From Sulfitobacter sp. D7 (GTDB lineage: Bacteria; Pseudomonadota; Alphaproteobacteria; Rhodobacterales; Rhodobacteraceae), in assembly GCF_003611275.1 (NCBI RefSeq), contig NZ_CP020694.1, forward strand, positions 868,001 to 932,000: a stretch of DNA of 64,000 nt, read 5' to 3'. The notes below the pieces were generated by a model. The model made no database searches and was not told the origin of the DNA. It saw nothing but the letters and a program-made list of their open reading frames with translations. Positions 17,041-25,420 of the stretch are shown piece after piece. The number at the start of each line of letters is the position of its first letter. Positions within the stretch are counted from its first letter, which is position 1. The position numbers were made by a program, and so were the translations under genes.

Positions 17041-18231
17041 CACGCCGCGTCTTTTTGCGCTGCCGCGGTATGGCCGCGATAGTATTCTTGGGCCGCCGCG
17101 ACCCCGGAGCCGAGTTTGATGTCCAATCCAAGATCGACCATGCACATTTCTGCGGTCGCGATGCCGGAGAGTGCCATGACATCCGTCAGGCTGCCGAGGT
17201 GGCCAATCCGGAAGACCTTGCCCGCGACCTCACCGAGCCCCACGCCAAAGGCCACGCCATACTTGTTGGCGGCATGTGTCACGATATCGGTTGCGTTGAA
17301 GTCTTCGGGCGTCCGAATGGCACTGACAGTGTCAGAGTAAACCGAAGGGTCCGTGGCGCAAAGATCAAGGCCCCAAGCGCCCACCGCCGCGCGCACACCC
17401 TCCGCAATCCGGAAGTGCCGGGCAAACACGTTCTCCAGACCTTCGGTCAGCAGCATGTTGCAGGCTTGGTTCAGACCGTTCAGCAGTCCCACAGCAGGCG
17501 TATAGGGATAGGCGTTGTTCGCGTAGCCTTTGGCCATGTCGTGTACGTCGAAAAACGTGCGGGGCAGAGAGGCGGTTTTGGTGGCCTCCATCGCCTTGGG
17601 TGAGAAGCCAACGATGGCGAGACCAGCGGGCAGCATGAAGCCTTTTTGTGACCCGGTCACGGCAACATCCACGCCCCATTCGTCGAAACGGAAATCCATT
17701 GAGGCAATCGACGAAACACCATCCACCAACAGCATCGCTGGATGGCCCGATGCGTCCAGCGCACGGCGCACGGCCGCAATGTCTGATTTCACGCCGGTGG
17801 CTGTTTCATTATGCGTGGCAAGAACGGCCTTGATCTCATGGCTTTTGTCAGCGGTCAGGATCTCTTCGTAGCGATCCGCTGGGATCCCTGCGCCCCATGC
17901 GGTTTCGACTGTCTGCACAGCAAGACCATGACGCTGGCACATATCGATCCAACGATGGCTGAACATGCCGTTGCGTGCCGCAAGCACTTTGTCACCCGAT
18001 GAGAGCGTATTGGTCAGCGCAGTTTCCCACCCCCCCCGTGCCGGTGGACGGAAAAATGAAGATTTCTGCGTTGTCGCTTTTGAGGATCTTACGAACACTT
18101 GCGCGAGCGGGATGTAGAATTTGCCCAAACAGCGGTGACCGGTGGTCGATCGTAGGCATGTCGCAAGCCTTGCGCAGGCTCTCGGGAATGTTGGTCGGGC
18201 CCGGGATGAAAACGGGATTTTGAAAGCTCAT
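17040..18231 (-). pseudogene. bhcA: Aspartate-glyoxylate aminotransferase BhcA, frameshifted as sequenced
   Basis: BhcA transfers the amino group of aspartate to glyoxylate, giving glycine and oxaloacetate. The gene starts at ATG 18231 behind AAGGAG and reads well to residue 65 (IFIFPSTGTGG). A run of eight G on the coding strand (plus-strand C8, 18030-18037) then throws it out of frame. Removing one G restores GTGGWETALTNTLSSGD and a 396-residue protein, normal for this class V aminotransferase, with the PLP lysine K196 in TGSQKGFMLP. The rest of the frame is undamaged, so a sequencing slip, a recent mutation or a slippery, phase-variable tract are all possible. Stop and bhcB start overlap by one base. 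Confidence 0.93.
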
Positions 18232-18293
18232 GGACGGTCTCCTTCCGTTGTTGGCTTCACAATAGACGGAACCAGCGCGAACCGATATTTTTT

Positions 18294-18308
18294 TGAAATA
18301 GGGTTTCA
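18294..18308. promoter_or_regulatory. Perfect inverted repeat between bhcA and bhcR, candidate BhcR operator
   Basis: TGAAATAGGGTTTCA has 5-bp arms around TAGGG, within T/A-rich flanks, in the 169-bp divergent promoter region. IclR regulators commonly bind such short palindromes near their own start and the divergent operon. A partly similar TTTGAAAATAGG occurs near 20190, upstream of allE. Binding itself is inferred. Confidence 0.5.
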
Positions 18309-18400
18309 GTTTTTGGGTTCATGCGTAAAGATGAATGTTGTCAGTGCGTTATATTTTTCACATGGTGATTTCGGCTTTCACATAGAAACGAAAGGTTCTT

Positions 18401-19249
18401 ATGGAATCTCAAGACAATGGTTCAGGAACTGGTCGGAAAGCACGCGGAAGGCCCCGTGGCTGGACGGACAAGACCGCGCAGAACACGATCAAATCGCTCG
18501 ACCGGGCCATGGAGGTGTTCGAGTATCTCAGCGAAGCGCAGGGCAAGCCGCTCTCTAAGCTGGCAGATGAGATGCGCCAATCGCCAGCGACCGTCTACCG
18601 TATCCTTGTAACCCTTGAGGGCAGGGGGCTGGTCGAATTCGATCACGAAGAGCAGGTTTGGTACATTGGTCCGCGCGCGTTTGTGATCGGCGCGCGTTTC
18701 CTTCGGCGCACAAGTCTTGTCGATCGAGCGCGACCCATCATGCGAAAGCTGATGGAAACGACCGGTGAAACAGCTAATATCGGCGTCGGAAAAGAAGAGG
18801 CGGTCCTTTTTCTGAGCCAAGTGGAGACACATGCGAACATCCGCGCCTTTTTCCCGCCCGGCAGCCTTTCTCCGATGCATGCATCCGGCATTGGCAAGGC
18901 GTTGCTCGCATATATGGATCCTGAGCGTTTGGACAAACTACTCTCGAAGGGGCAGATGACGCGGTTTACCGCACATACGATCATCGATCCGACGGCCCTG
19001 CGCCAGAATCTCGAAGCCATTCGGGAAAGCGGCTTTTCAGTTGATAATGAAGAGAGGAACGAAGGCATGCGCTGTATCGCGGCGCCGGTATTCGACATGA
19101 ATGGCGAAGCTGTCGCGGGAATCTCGATATCCGGGCCAACAAGCAGGGTCGGCGTGTCCGAGGTCGAAGAATTGAGCCGCCCCGTCATCAAGGCGGCTCA
19201 CCAATTGAGCCTCGCAATCGGGGGCAGCGTTACTCGGCCGCAGCCTTGA
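18401..19249 (+). CDS. bhcR: IclR family regulator BhcR of the beta-hydroxyaspartate cycle
   Basis: This 282-residue IclR-type regulator is transcribed divergently from bhcABCD. After a basic N-terminal tail (GRKARGRPRGWTDK), the winged helix-turn-helix covers about residues 30-90 (SLDRAMEVFEYLS, LADEMRQSPATVYRIL). The effector domain includes LSPMHASGIGKALLAYM and NEGMRCIAAPVFD, conserved in the family. In Paracoccus denitrificans the equivalent regulator senses glyoxylate; that is known of the family and inferred here. Its 3' end overlaps the 3' end of the convergent allE gene by 20 bp. Start chosen from an AAAGGTTCTT purine stretch before the ATG. Confidence 0.93.
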   Translation: MESQDNGSGTGRKARGRPRGWTDKTAQNTIKSLDRAMEVFEYLSEAQGKPLSKLADEMRQSPATVYRILVTLEGRGLVEFDHEEQVWYIGPRAFVIGARFLRRTSLVDRARPIMRKLMETTGETANIGVGKEEAVLFLSQVETHANIRAFFPPGSLSPMHASGIGKALLAYMDPERLDKLLSKGQMTRFTAHTIIDPTALRQNLEAIRESGFSVDNEERNEGMRCIAAPVFDMNGEAVAGISISGPTSRVGVSEVEELSRPVIKAAHQLSLAIGGSVTRPQP

Positions 19250-20099
19250 GGCGCTGATGTTGAGGGTATGACGCGGCGCCGGGACGGAGCGCCATATGGC
19301 GATTTACGTCCTTGTAAAGCAGGTACCGGAACCGCCCCGGGCCACCCGCATAGCATGCCTGGGGGCAAAAAGCGCGGAGCCACATGTAATCGCCAGCCTC
19401 GACCTCGACCCAATCATTGTTCAGATTGTAGACGGCTTTGCCCTCCAACACATAGAGCCCGTGCTCCATCACATGTGTCTCAAGAAAGGGGATAACGCCG
19501 CCCGGTTCGAATGTCACAATCGTGACATGCATGTCGTGGCGCAGGTCGGACGGATCGACAAAGCGGGTCGTCGACCATTTGCCATCTGTGCCCGGCATGG
19601 GCGTCGGTTCGATGTCGTTTTCGTTCAGGACCAACACATCGGGCATATCCAACCCTTCGACGGCCTCATATGCCTTGCGCACCCAATGGAAGCGCAAGAC
19701 TTCATCGCCTTCGTTTCGCAGGGTCCAGGCGCTCGACGGGGGCAGGTATGCGTAACCGCCCGGGCTCAGCTCGTAAGTCTCGCCCCCGACACGCAAAGTG
19801 GCCGCGCCTTCCACAACGAATAATACGCCCTCGGCTTCCGGATCCAACTCAGCCTTTTCAGAACCGCCTCCGGGCTGTACCTCCATGATGTATTGCGAAA
19901 ATGTCTCGGCGAAGCCGCTCATCGGGCGCGCGATGACCCACAGGCGCGTATCCTCCCAAAAAGGCAAAAAGCTGGTGACGATATCCCGCATCGTACCTTT
20001 TGGGATGACCGCATAGGCATCCTTGAAAACTGCGCGATCAGTGAGAAGCTGCTCTTGCCCGGGATGTCCCCCGTGTGGCGCGAAATATTTGGTGCTCAT
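19230..20099 (-). CDS. allE: (S)-Ureidoglycine aminohydrolase, bicupin AllE/UGHY type
   Basis: The protein has 289 residues and two cupin domains, as in ureidoglycine aminohydrolase, which converts (S)-ureidoglycine to (S)-ureidoglycolate with loss of ammonia. The first cupin spans about 60-135 (YIMEVQPGGGSEK, LFVVEGAATLRVGG, YAYLPPSSAWTLRN). The second spans about 190-270 (FEPGGVIPFLETHVMEHGLY, LEGKAVYNLNNDW) and holds the E/H/Q metal ligands. The product is the AllA substrate, so the gene bridges the purine and glyoxylate modules. The usual partner allantoate amidohydrolase (AllC) is absent from the window. GGAGC precedes the ATG at 20099. It faces bhcR and overlaps it by 20 bp. Confidence 0.9.
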   Translation of the reverse strand: MSTKYFAPHGGHPGQEQLLTDRAVFKDAYAVIPKGTMRDIVTSFLPFWEDTRLWVIARPMSGFAETFSQYIMEVQPGGGSEKAELDPEAEGVLFVVEGAATLRVGGETYELSPGGYAYLPPSSAWTLRNEGDEVLRFHWVRKAYEAVEGLDMPDVLVLNENDIEPTPMPGTDGKWSTTRFVDPSDLRHDMHVTIVTFEPGGVIPFLETHVMEHGLYVLEGKAVYNLNNDWVEVEAGDYMWLRAFCPQACYAGGPGRFRYLLYKDVNRHMALRPGAASYPQHQRLKAAAE

Positions 20100-20363
20100 G
20101 GATGCTCCGGAAGAAAAAGACTGTTTATGCGAGGGTATTCGATGCGGCTAGGGGGCGACCACCAGCAAAGTGACGACAACTCTATTCGGTGAGATTTGAA
20201 AATAGGCGTGATAGGGCCAATGTCGATTGCTTCAGGTTAGATGTCCGCCTGTTTTCAAGATCGCCAGAGGCGTTCGAGGTGTCGCCCCGGACGTCCATTG
20301 AGACACTCAGCATCAGTCCCGGCGGTATTGCCGCTTTCAGCCCATGAAGGCATGAGCTGCCCT

Positions 20364-21011
20364 TCAATTGGCGTCCGGCTGATTTTCGGGGCGTGCGGCG
20401 TCAAAGGCCGGGAGGCGCAGGGCCTCCTTTTCGATCTCAAGCAGCCGCGCGAAGGGTGTCATCTCAACGCCCCACCGGTGGGCGTTGTAAAGCTGCGGGA
20501 TAAGGCAAAGGTCGCAAAGCAGCGGTTGATCGGCAAAGCTGAATTTCGGGCCGTCCGGCAGCAGCGCTTGATAGGCGTGCAGCCCTTCAGTCATCCAATG
20601 GCGCATCCATGCTGTTCCCTCATCCGCGGTCAGCCCGTGATGAGTTTTCAGGTGGCTGACCACCTTGAGGTTGTTGATCGGATGAATGTCCGTCGCGATC
20701 ACCTGTGCGGCGGCCAGTACCTGAGCCCGCTCAAACGCAGGCTCGGGCAAAAGGGCAGGGTCTGGCGCGATCTCGTTCAGATAGGCCATGATTGCCAGCG
20801 ATTGGGTCAACGCCCGCCCGTCTTCAAGAAGCAAGGTTGGCACCCCCTTGATGGGGTTCTTGGCCACATAGTCTGGGCTGCGTTGGTCCCCGGCCACGAG
20901 GTCCACCGGAACCACACGATAGGGCAGGCCCTTGAGATTCAGCGCTATCCGCACGCGGTAAGATGTGGTCGAGCGCCAGTAGGAATACAGCGTAAGCATC
21001 GCGTTATTCAT
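20364..21011 (-). CDS. maiA: Maleylacetoacetate isomerase (zeta-class glutathione transferase)
   Basis: MaiA isomerises maleylacetoacetate to fumarylacetoacetate with glutathione in tyrosine/homogentisate breakdown. The 215-residue protein has the zeta-class N-terminal motif YSYWRSTTSYRVRIALNLKG (the SSCSWRVRIAL equivalent), the glutathione-site NPIKGVPTLL with TQSLAIMAYL, and the C-terminal helical domain with DLCLIPQLYNAHRWGVEM. The start at 21011 overlaps the 79-residue gene upstream by 8 bp; an alternative in-frame ATG lies 12 bp downstream. Other homogentisate genes are not adjacent, so another maleyl-type substrate is possible. Confidence 0.92.
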   Translation of the reverse strand: MNNAMLTLYSYWRSTTSYRVRIALNLKGLPYRVVPVDLVAGDQRSPDYVAKNPIKGVPTLLLEDGRALTQSLAIMAYLNEIAPDPALLPEPAFERAQVLAAAQVIATDIHPINNLKVVSHLKTHHGLTADEGTAWMRHWMTEGLHAYQALLPDGPKFSFADQPLLCDLCLIPQLYNAHRWGVEMTPFARLLEIEKEALRLPAFDAARPENQPDAN

Positions 21012-21243
21012 TACCCGGCGTGCCGACCAAGTTTATTTCCATATCCGCCCAGCAGTCGATGTAACCATCCTGAGGCTGTGTCTCTTTTCTGGAAGGCTGG
21101 GTATGCACAACTTTGAGCACCGTGCTCATCACTTGAGGCAGGGCATCGGAAAGCGCTTTGGGCTCGAAGTAGTCGCCACCGGGCATATAGCTGGGCCTGT
21201 CCCCTCCGCCCGGATTAAACGCGCTTTTGTCAGTGCCAGTCAT
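21004..21243 (-). CDS. Small hypothetical protein coupled to maiA
   Basis: The 79-residue reading frame starts at 21243 behind an excellent GGGAGGGGAAAG signal and overlaps maiA by 8 bp, so it is probably a real, cotranslated gene. The protein has no signal peptide or membrane helix. It begins with a Gly/Pro-rich stretch (SAFNPGGGDRPSYMPGGDYF), is followed by a likely short helix (ALSDALPQVMSTVLKVV) and ends acidic. I do not recognise the family. Confidence 0.7.
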   Translation of the reverse strand: MTGTDKSAFNPGGGDRPSYMPGGDYFEPKALSDALPQVMSTVLKVVHTQPSRKETQPQDGYIDCWADMEINLVGTPGNE

Positions 21244-21526
21244 CAATCTTTCCCCTCCCCTCGATCCTTCATGCGTCGGCCATAAACCATGCCAGAACCG
21301 CCGTTTCAGAATCGTTACAATTGCAACGAATAGGGAGCCGTGGGACAATCCGTCAAGAAAATTCCAGGTGCAACGATCGCGGGAGGGCCATTCCGGATGG
21401 CATCGGATGACTTCAACCTATCGGATTTCCTCCCCTACAGACTGTCCGTATTGGCCGCGCACAACCCGGTTGCAGGGCGCTTTAGATGAACAAACGGACG
21501 AGCTCTGAACGACGGGCCAACGCAAA

Positions 21527-22312
21527 TTAGCCGACGTTGGCCGCGTGGAGCTTGCCGATTTCCTCTGCCGTCTCGGTCAGTTTTTTCAAATGCGCTTTGG
21601 CCACGGCGGCGACGCTATGCTGTTCGGCCAGCCAAATCAGGCTAACCGCGCCGACAGCATGACCCTGTGACCCTATGGCGACCGCAATCGCGCTTGGAAT
21701 GCCGCCGTAATCCACCGCACGCCCCCAATAGCCGTCCTCTCGGATGGCGAAACCCTGCGCGCGCACCTCCCGCAACTTTGCTGGCAGCGCCAAGGCAGCG
21801 GTGCGGTCTTTGCCGGTGGTGTGGACGGCCAAACGGGCGGAATATTCTGCCTCCTGCTCAGGCTCCAGTGCCGCCAGAAAAGCGCAGCCCAGTGCAGAGC
21901 GGAAAGGCGAGGGCCTGTAGCCGATGCAATCGGGAAAGATACCGTGGGTGGAAAAGGTCCGCGTCGTATCCACAATCTCGACCCGGCCATTGCCGATGGG
22001 CGCGGCAAGGTCCACGCCAAGTCCCGTGGCATCAGAAAGGGAAAGGATCGCAGAGGCACCTGCTTCGACCAGCGTGTCTATCGACGTAGGGCGGGAATTC
22101 ACCCGCGGGAAACGGGAGCCGACCCTGTAGCGGCTGTCACTTCTGCTTTGGGTCAGCCAGCGCTGTTGGACCAATGTGGCGCAGATGCGCAGGATTGTCG
22201 GCTTAGGCAAGCCGGTCCGCTCGGCCAGAAAAGCCAAGGAACACACGCCATTGCTGGAGATAACTTCGAGGATGTTGAGCCCGCGTTCAACGGAGCGATT
22301 CAATTTCGTCAT
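21527..22312 (-). CDS. IclR family regulator of the TAXI-TRAP transporter operon
   Basis: This 261-residue regulator starts at ATG 22312, with AGGTGG suitably spaced upstream; the longer start at 22336 has no such signal. The winged helix-turn-helix is near the N-terminus (SVERGLNILEVISSNG, LAERTGLPKPTILRICATL). The effector domain has PFRSALGCAFLAAL and GGIPSAIAVAIG in place of the usual IclR motifs. It is divergent from the TRAP permease with a 123-bp gap, so it most likely controls uptake and hydrolysis of the substrate handled by the next three genes. Ligand unknown. Confidence 0.9.
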   Translation of the reverse strand: MTKLNRSVERGLNILEVISSNGVCSLAFLAERTGLPKPTILRICATLVQQRWLTQSRSDSRYRVGSRFPRVNSRPTSIDTLVEAGASAILSLSDATGLGVDLAAPIGNGRVEIVDTTRTFSTHGIFPDCIGYRPSPFRSALGCAFLAALEPEQEAEYSARLAVHTTGKDRTAALALPAKLREVRAQGFAIREDGYWGRAVDYGGIPSAIAVAIGSQGHAVGAVSLIWLAEQHSVAAVAKAHLKKLTETAEEIGKLHAANVG

Positions 22313-22435
22313 AGCGTTCCACCTAGTGAAATCCATGTTGGACCGTTAACCCTTCGCTGTCTAGTTTTTGCGCAATCACGGCAGGGGCGGAGGAGGCCTT
22401 TGCCGGGGTGCCGCATTTAGGGGGGATAAGGACCG

Positions 22436-24295
22436 ATGCAAAACCTGCTTTCAAAATCCGTGACCGGATTGAACCTTGCGCTATCGGGACTGATCATCGC
22501 CGTCGTTTTCTACGTTTCCGTCTTTGGCGTGTTCAGCGAGTCCTATCTGCGCGTCGGGATGCTGCTGGTCGGAGGGTTGTTAATCCTGTTGACCCAGATG
22601 GAACGCGGCCAAACTGGCGCAGAAAAACCTTTGGCCCTGCTTACGGCGGCGCTATTGGGCGTCTCGGTCTTTCAATACTTTCGCGCAGCGGCAGAGATCG
22701 AAACCGGGCTGTATTTCCTGACCTCCACCGACATTTGGCTGGGCACTTTGGGGCTGATCGCCGTGATCGACCTCACGCGCCGGTCTGTTGGCATGGTCAT
22801 GGCAAGCGTGGCGGCCCTTGTGCTGCTTTATGGGGCCTTTGGCCAATATGCGCCGGGGTTCATGCGCCATGCGGGCATGACCTCGGAAGAGTTGATCCAA
22901 GTTCTATGGTATTCCTTTGACGGTGTGTTTGGCCGCCCCATGGCGACAGTCGTCTCGACCATCCTGATCTTTATTATTTTCGGCGCGTTCCTTGAGTTTC
23001 TCACGATCGACCGGGTGCTTGTGAAGCTGGCGCTTGCGGCGACAGGGCGTATCCGCTCGGGGCCAGCGGCGGCGGCGACCATTGCCAGCGGGCTGTTTGG
23101 CACAATTTCTGGCAGCGCCGTGGCCAATGTCGTGGGCACCGGTGTCATCACGATACCGCTCATCAAAAAACGCGGGTTCAAAGCCCATTTCGCCGGCGCG
23201 GTCGAAGCCGCGGCCTCAAGCGGGGGGCAGATCACGCCGCCGATTATGGGGGCCGTGGCCTTTATCATGGCCGATGTCACCGGCGAGCCCTATCTGACCA
23301 TCTGCGCCGCCGCCGCGGTTCCGGCGATCCTGTATTACGCTGGGTTGTTCATGGCGACCTCAAGTGCGGCGCGGAGCATGGATCTGGACGTTTCCGAACA
23401 GCCAAAGCCCAGTTTCGTTTGGCGTGAGCTTGCGCAGATCATTGTCTTTATGCTGTCGCTGACGGCCATCGTCGTTGCCATGGTCGGCGGCTCTTCTCCG
23501 GCCTATGCAGGCTTTATCGGCGTGGCCTTTGCCGTCGTGCTGGGTTTCGCGATCAAGCCGGGCCTTTTGACCGATCTATCGTCGTGGGTCAGGTTCATTC
23601 GCTCGGCGGGCCTGATCTCAGCCCAGCTTGTGGTGATCGTGGGCGCGGTTGGTATCATCATCGGTATTTTGAACCTGACCGGCGTCGGCCTGCGGTTCGC
23701 GTCGCTGGTGGCGAGCTATGCGGATGGGCAGTTGGCGATTTCGCTGTTGCTGATGGCCGTGGCCTGTCTGCTTTTGGGCATGGGGATGCCCACCGTGCCT
23801 GCCTATCTGATCATCGTGCTGGTCATGGGGCCAGCGCTGCAACGGCTCGGCGTGCCGATCATTCACACGCATATGTTCGTGCTCTATTTCGGCGTGCTCT
23901 CTGCGGTGACGCCGCCTGTGGCGCTTGCGGCCTTTGCCGCGGCACCCATCGCGAGGGCAGGGGCCATGCGCACGGCGATCGAGGCGTCACGACTGGCAAT
24001 GCCCGGTTTCGTGATCCCTTTCGCCTTTATCTACCAGCCGGCCATGCTGCTTGGGACGGGCTACCCGCTGGCACAATCCGCGCAGTCAATCCTGTTCGTT
24101 ACTTTGGCGGTGCTGCATATCTCGCGCGCCTGCTACCCGGCGAAAGGCAAGGCGGGCTATGCGCCCTTGGGTCTCGGGATTGCCTTTGCGCTTTTGTTTT
24201 TCGGACCGCTGGTGTCGTGGATTGCCGTGGCAGCCACCGTGGCGCTTTGGTCCGCCGTTCGGTTCGGGGCGTTTATGACACCCGAAGTTTCATAA
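22436..24295 (+). CDS. TAXI-TRAP transporter fused permease (4TM-12TM)
   Basis: This 619-residue membrane protein joins the small (DctQ-like) and large (DctM-like) TRAP permease subunits in one chain, as usual for TAXI systems. It drives sodium- or proton-coupled uptake with the binding protein encoded next. Typical large-subunit blocks are FGTISGSAVANVVGTGVITI, AVEAAASSGGQITPPIMGA, LLLGMGMPTVPAYLI and YFGVLSAVTPPVALAAFAAA. Start ATG 22436 follows GATAAGGACCG. The binding protein follows after 18 bp. Substrate cannot be read; many TAXI systems carry carboxylates, and the sulfatase-like gene suggests an organosulfate or phosphonate ester or its product. Confidence 0.95.
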   Translation: MQNLLSKSVTGLNLALSGLIIAVVFYVSVFGVFSESYLRVGMLLVGGLLILLTQMERGQTGAEKPLALLTAALLGVSVFQYFRAAAEIETGLYFLTSTDIWLGTLGLIAVIDLTRRSVGMVMASVAALVLLYGAFGQYAPGFMRHAGMTSEELIQVLWYSFDGVFGRPMATVVSTILIFIIFGAFLEFLTIDRVLVKLALAATGRIRSGPAAAATIASGLFGTISGSAVANVVGTGVITIPLIKKRGFKAHFAGAVEAAASSGGQITPPIMGAVAFIMADVTGEPYLTICAAAAVPAILYYAGLFMATSSAARSMDLDVSEQPKPSFVWRELAQIIVFMLSLTAIVVAMVGGSSPAYAGFIGVAFAVVLGFAIKPGLLTDLSSWVRFIRSAGLISAQLVVIVGAVGIIIGILNLTGVGLRFASLVASYADGQLAISLLLMAVACLLLGMGMPTVPAYLIIVLVMGPALQRLGVPIIHTHMFVLYFGVLSAVTPPVALAAFAAAPIARAGAMRTAIEASRLAMPGFVIPFAFIYQPAMLLGTGYPLAQSAQSILFVTLAVLHISRACYPAKGKAGYAPLGLGIAFALLFFGPLVSWIAVAATVALWSAVRFGAFMTPEVS

Positions 24296-24313
24296 TCCAG
24301 AGGAGGACAACCC

Positions 24314-25345
24314 ATGACCAACCCAACATTCTCACGCCGTGGTTTTCTAGGCACCGCCACAGGTGCTGCCGCGCTTGCCGCTTTGCCGGGCGCGGCTTTT
24401 GCAAAAGACATTCTGCGCATGTCGACGCTGGGGCCGGGCACCAGTCCGAACCTCGTGATGACCACCTTCGCGAGCATCGTGAACGGCGCGCTGCCGGATT
24501 ATGAAATTCAGTTGAACGCGACCGGCGCGGCCACGCGCCATGTGCTGGAAGTGGCGATGGGACGCAGCGATTTTTGCATGTCTTCGCCCGTCATTCACGC
24601 GCTGATGCGCCGTCAGGCGGCCATGTATGAAAAGATCGAACAGGCGCCCGAACTGGTCAACAACCTGCGCACCGTGCTGAACTTCCCGATGGGGGTCTAT
24701 CACATCGCGGTTTACGATTCCTCCGGCATCACGTCGATGGATCAGATCGCTGGCAAACGTGTGTTCCTCGGCCCTCCCGGAGGGGCGGCCTACACCACCA
24801 TGGCGCGCCTGTTCAAAGCCGTGGCCGGGCTGGAAGAAGGCACCGATTACGAAGCCGTCAAGCTCGGCTGGGATGCGGCGGCGGCGGCTTTCCAAGACGG
24901 CAACCTCGACGTGTACTGCAACCCGACCAACGCGCCCAGTCCTGCGCTGACCCAAATCGCGGTGACCAACAAGATCCGCTTCCTTGGTATTCCTGCCGAT
25001 ACGCTTGAAACCGAAGGCGTTCAGGCGCTTGTTGGCCGCCCGGGCTTCAGCGCGGCCACGCTGCCTGCGGGCATCTATGGCGACAATCAGGCCAATGAGG
25101 GGGATGTCACGACACTGGGCGTAATCGTTGGGATCGTAACCAACAAGGACGCGGACGAGGAGATGATCTATCAGATGACCAAAGCCTTCTACGACGGTGT
25201 CAAAGAGGCGGGCGAAAGTGCACCTTGGCTGCGGGCAATCACGCCAGCGGGCGCTGTGCAAGACATCAACCTGCTGCTGCACCCCGGCGCTTTGCGTGCC
25301 TTGACCGAACTGGGGGTCGAAATCCCTGACGCGGCGAAAGCCTAA
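24314..25345 (+). CDS. TAXI family TRAP solute-binding protein
   Basis: This is the periplasmic binding protein for the fused permease just upstream. It has 343 residues, beginning with a Tat signal (FSRRGFLGTATGAAALAAL, cleavage after AFA near residue 30), so it may be folded before export. The mature part shows the TAXI pattern: LRMSTLGPGTSPNLVMTTFA at the start, IAGKRVFLGPPGGAAYTTMA in the middle, and an aromatic-rich C-terminal helix region. AGGAGG lies before the ATG. A terminator-like hairpin follows. The ligand is unknown. Confidence 0.93.
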   Translation: MTNPTFSRRGFLGTATGAAALAALPGAAFAKDILRMSTLGPGTSPNLVMTTFASIVNGALPDYEIQLNATGAATRHVLEVAMGRSDFCMSSPVIHALMRRQAAMYEKIEQAPELVNNLRTVLNFPMGVYHIAVYDSSGITSMDQIAGKRVFLGPPGGAAYTTMARLFKAVAGLEEGTDYEAVKLGWDAAAAAFQDGNLDVYCNPTNAPSPALTQIAVTNKIRFLGIPADTLETEGVQALVGRPGFSAATLPAGIYGDNQANEGDVTTLGVIVGIVTNKDADEEMIYQMTKAFYDGVKEAGESAPWLRAITPAGAVQDINLLLHPGALRALTELGVEIPDAAKA

Positions 25346-25351
25346 CCTCAA

Positions 25352-25378
25352 GGACCGGGGCGCGCCCAGCCCCGGTCC
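25352..25378 (+). terminator. GC-rich hairpin after the TAXI binding protein
   Basis: GGACCGGGGC pairs with GCCCCGGTCC around GCGCCCA, followed by CTTCTGCT. There is no long T run, so it may weaken rather than fully stop transcription into the sulfatase gene 43 bp downstream. Confidence 0.6.
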
Positions 25379-25420
25379 CTTCTGCTATAGCTTAAATACA
25401 CCTCGGACCCGGACGCCATC

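Noticed and set aside
16069-17145. Plain threonine dehydratase call for bhcB, with the longer N-terminus
   Set aside because: The longer start overlaps bhcA, and gene order bhcA-B-C-D with an IclR regulator decides the specific role.
23584-24504. 306-codon plus-strand frame within the TRAP permease
   Set aside because: It is the out-of-frame reading of the permease and binding-protein genes, with no membrane helices of its own.
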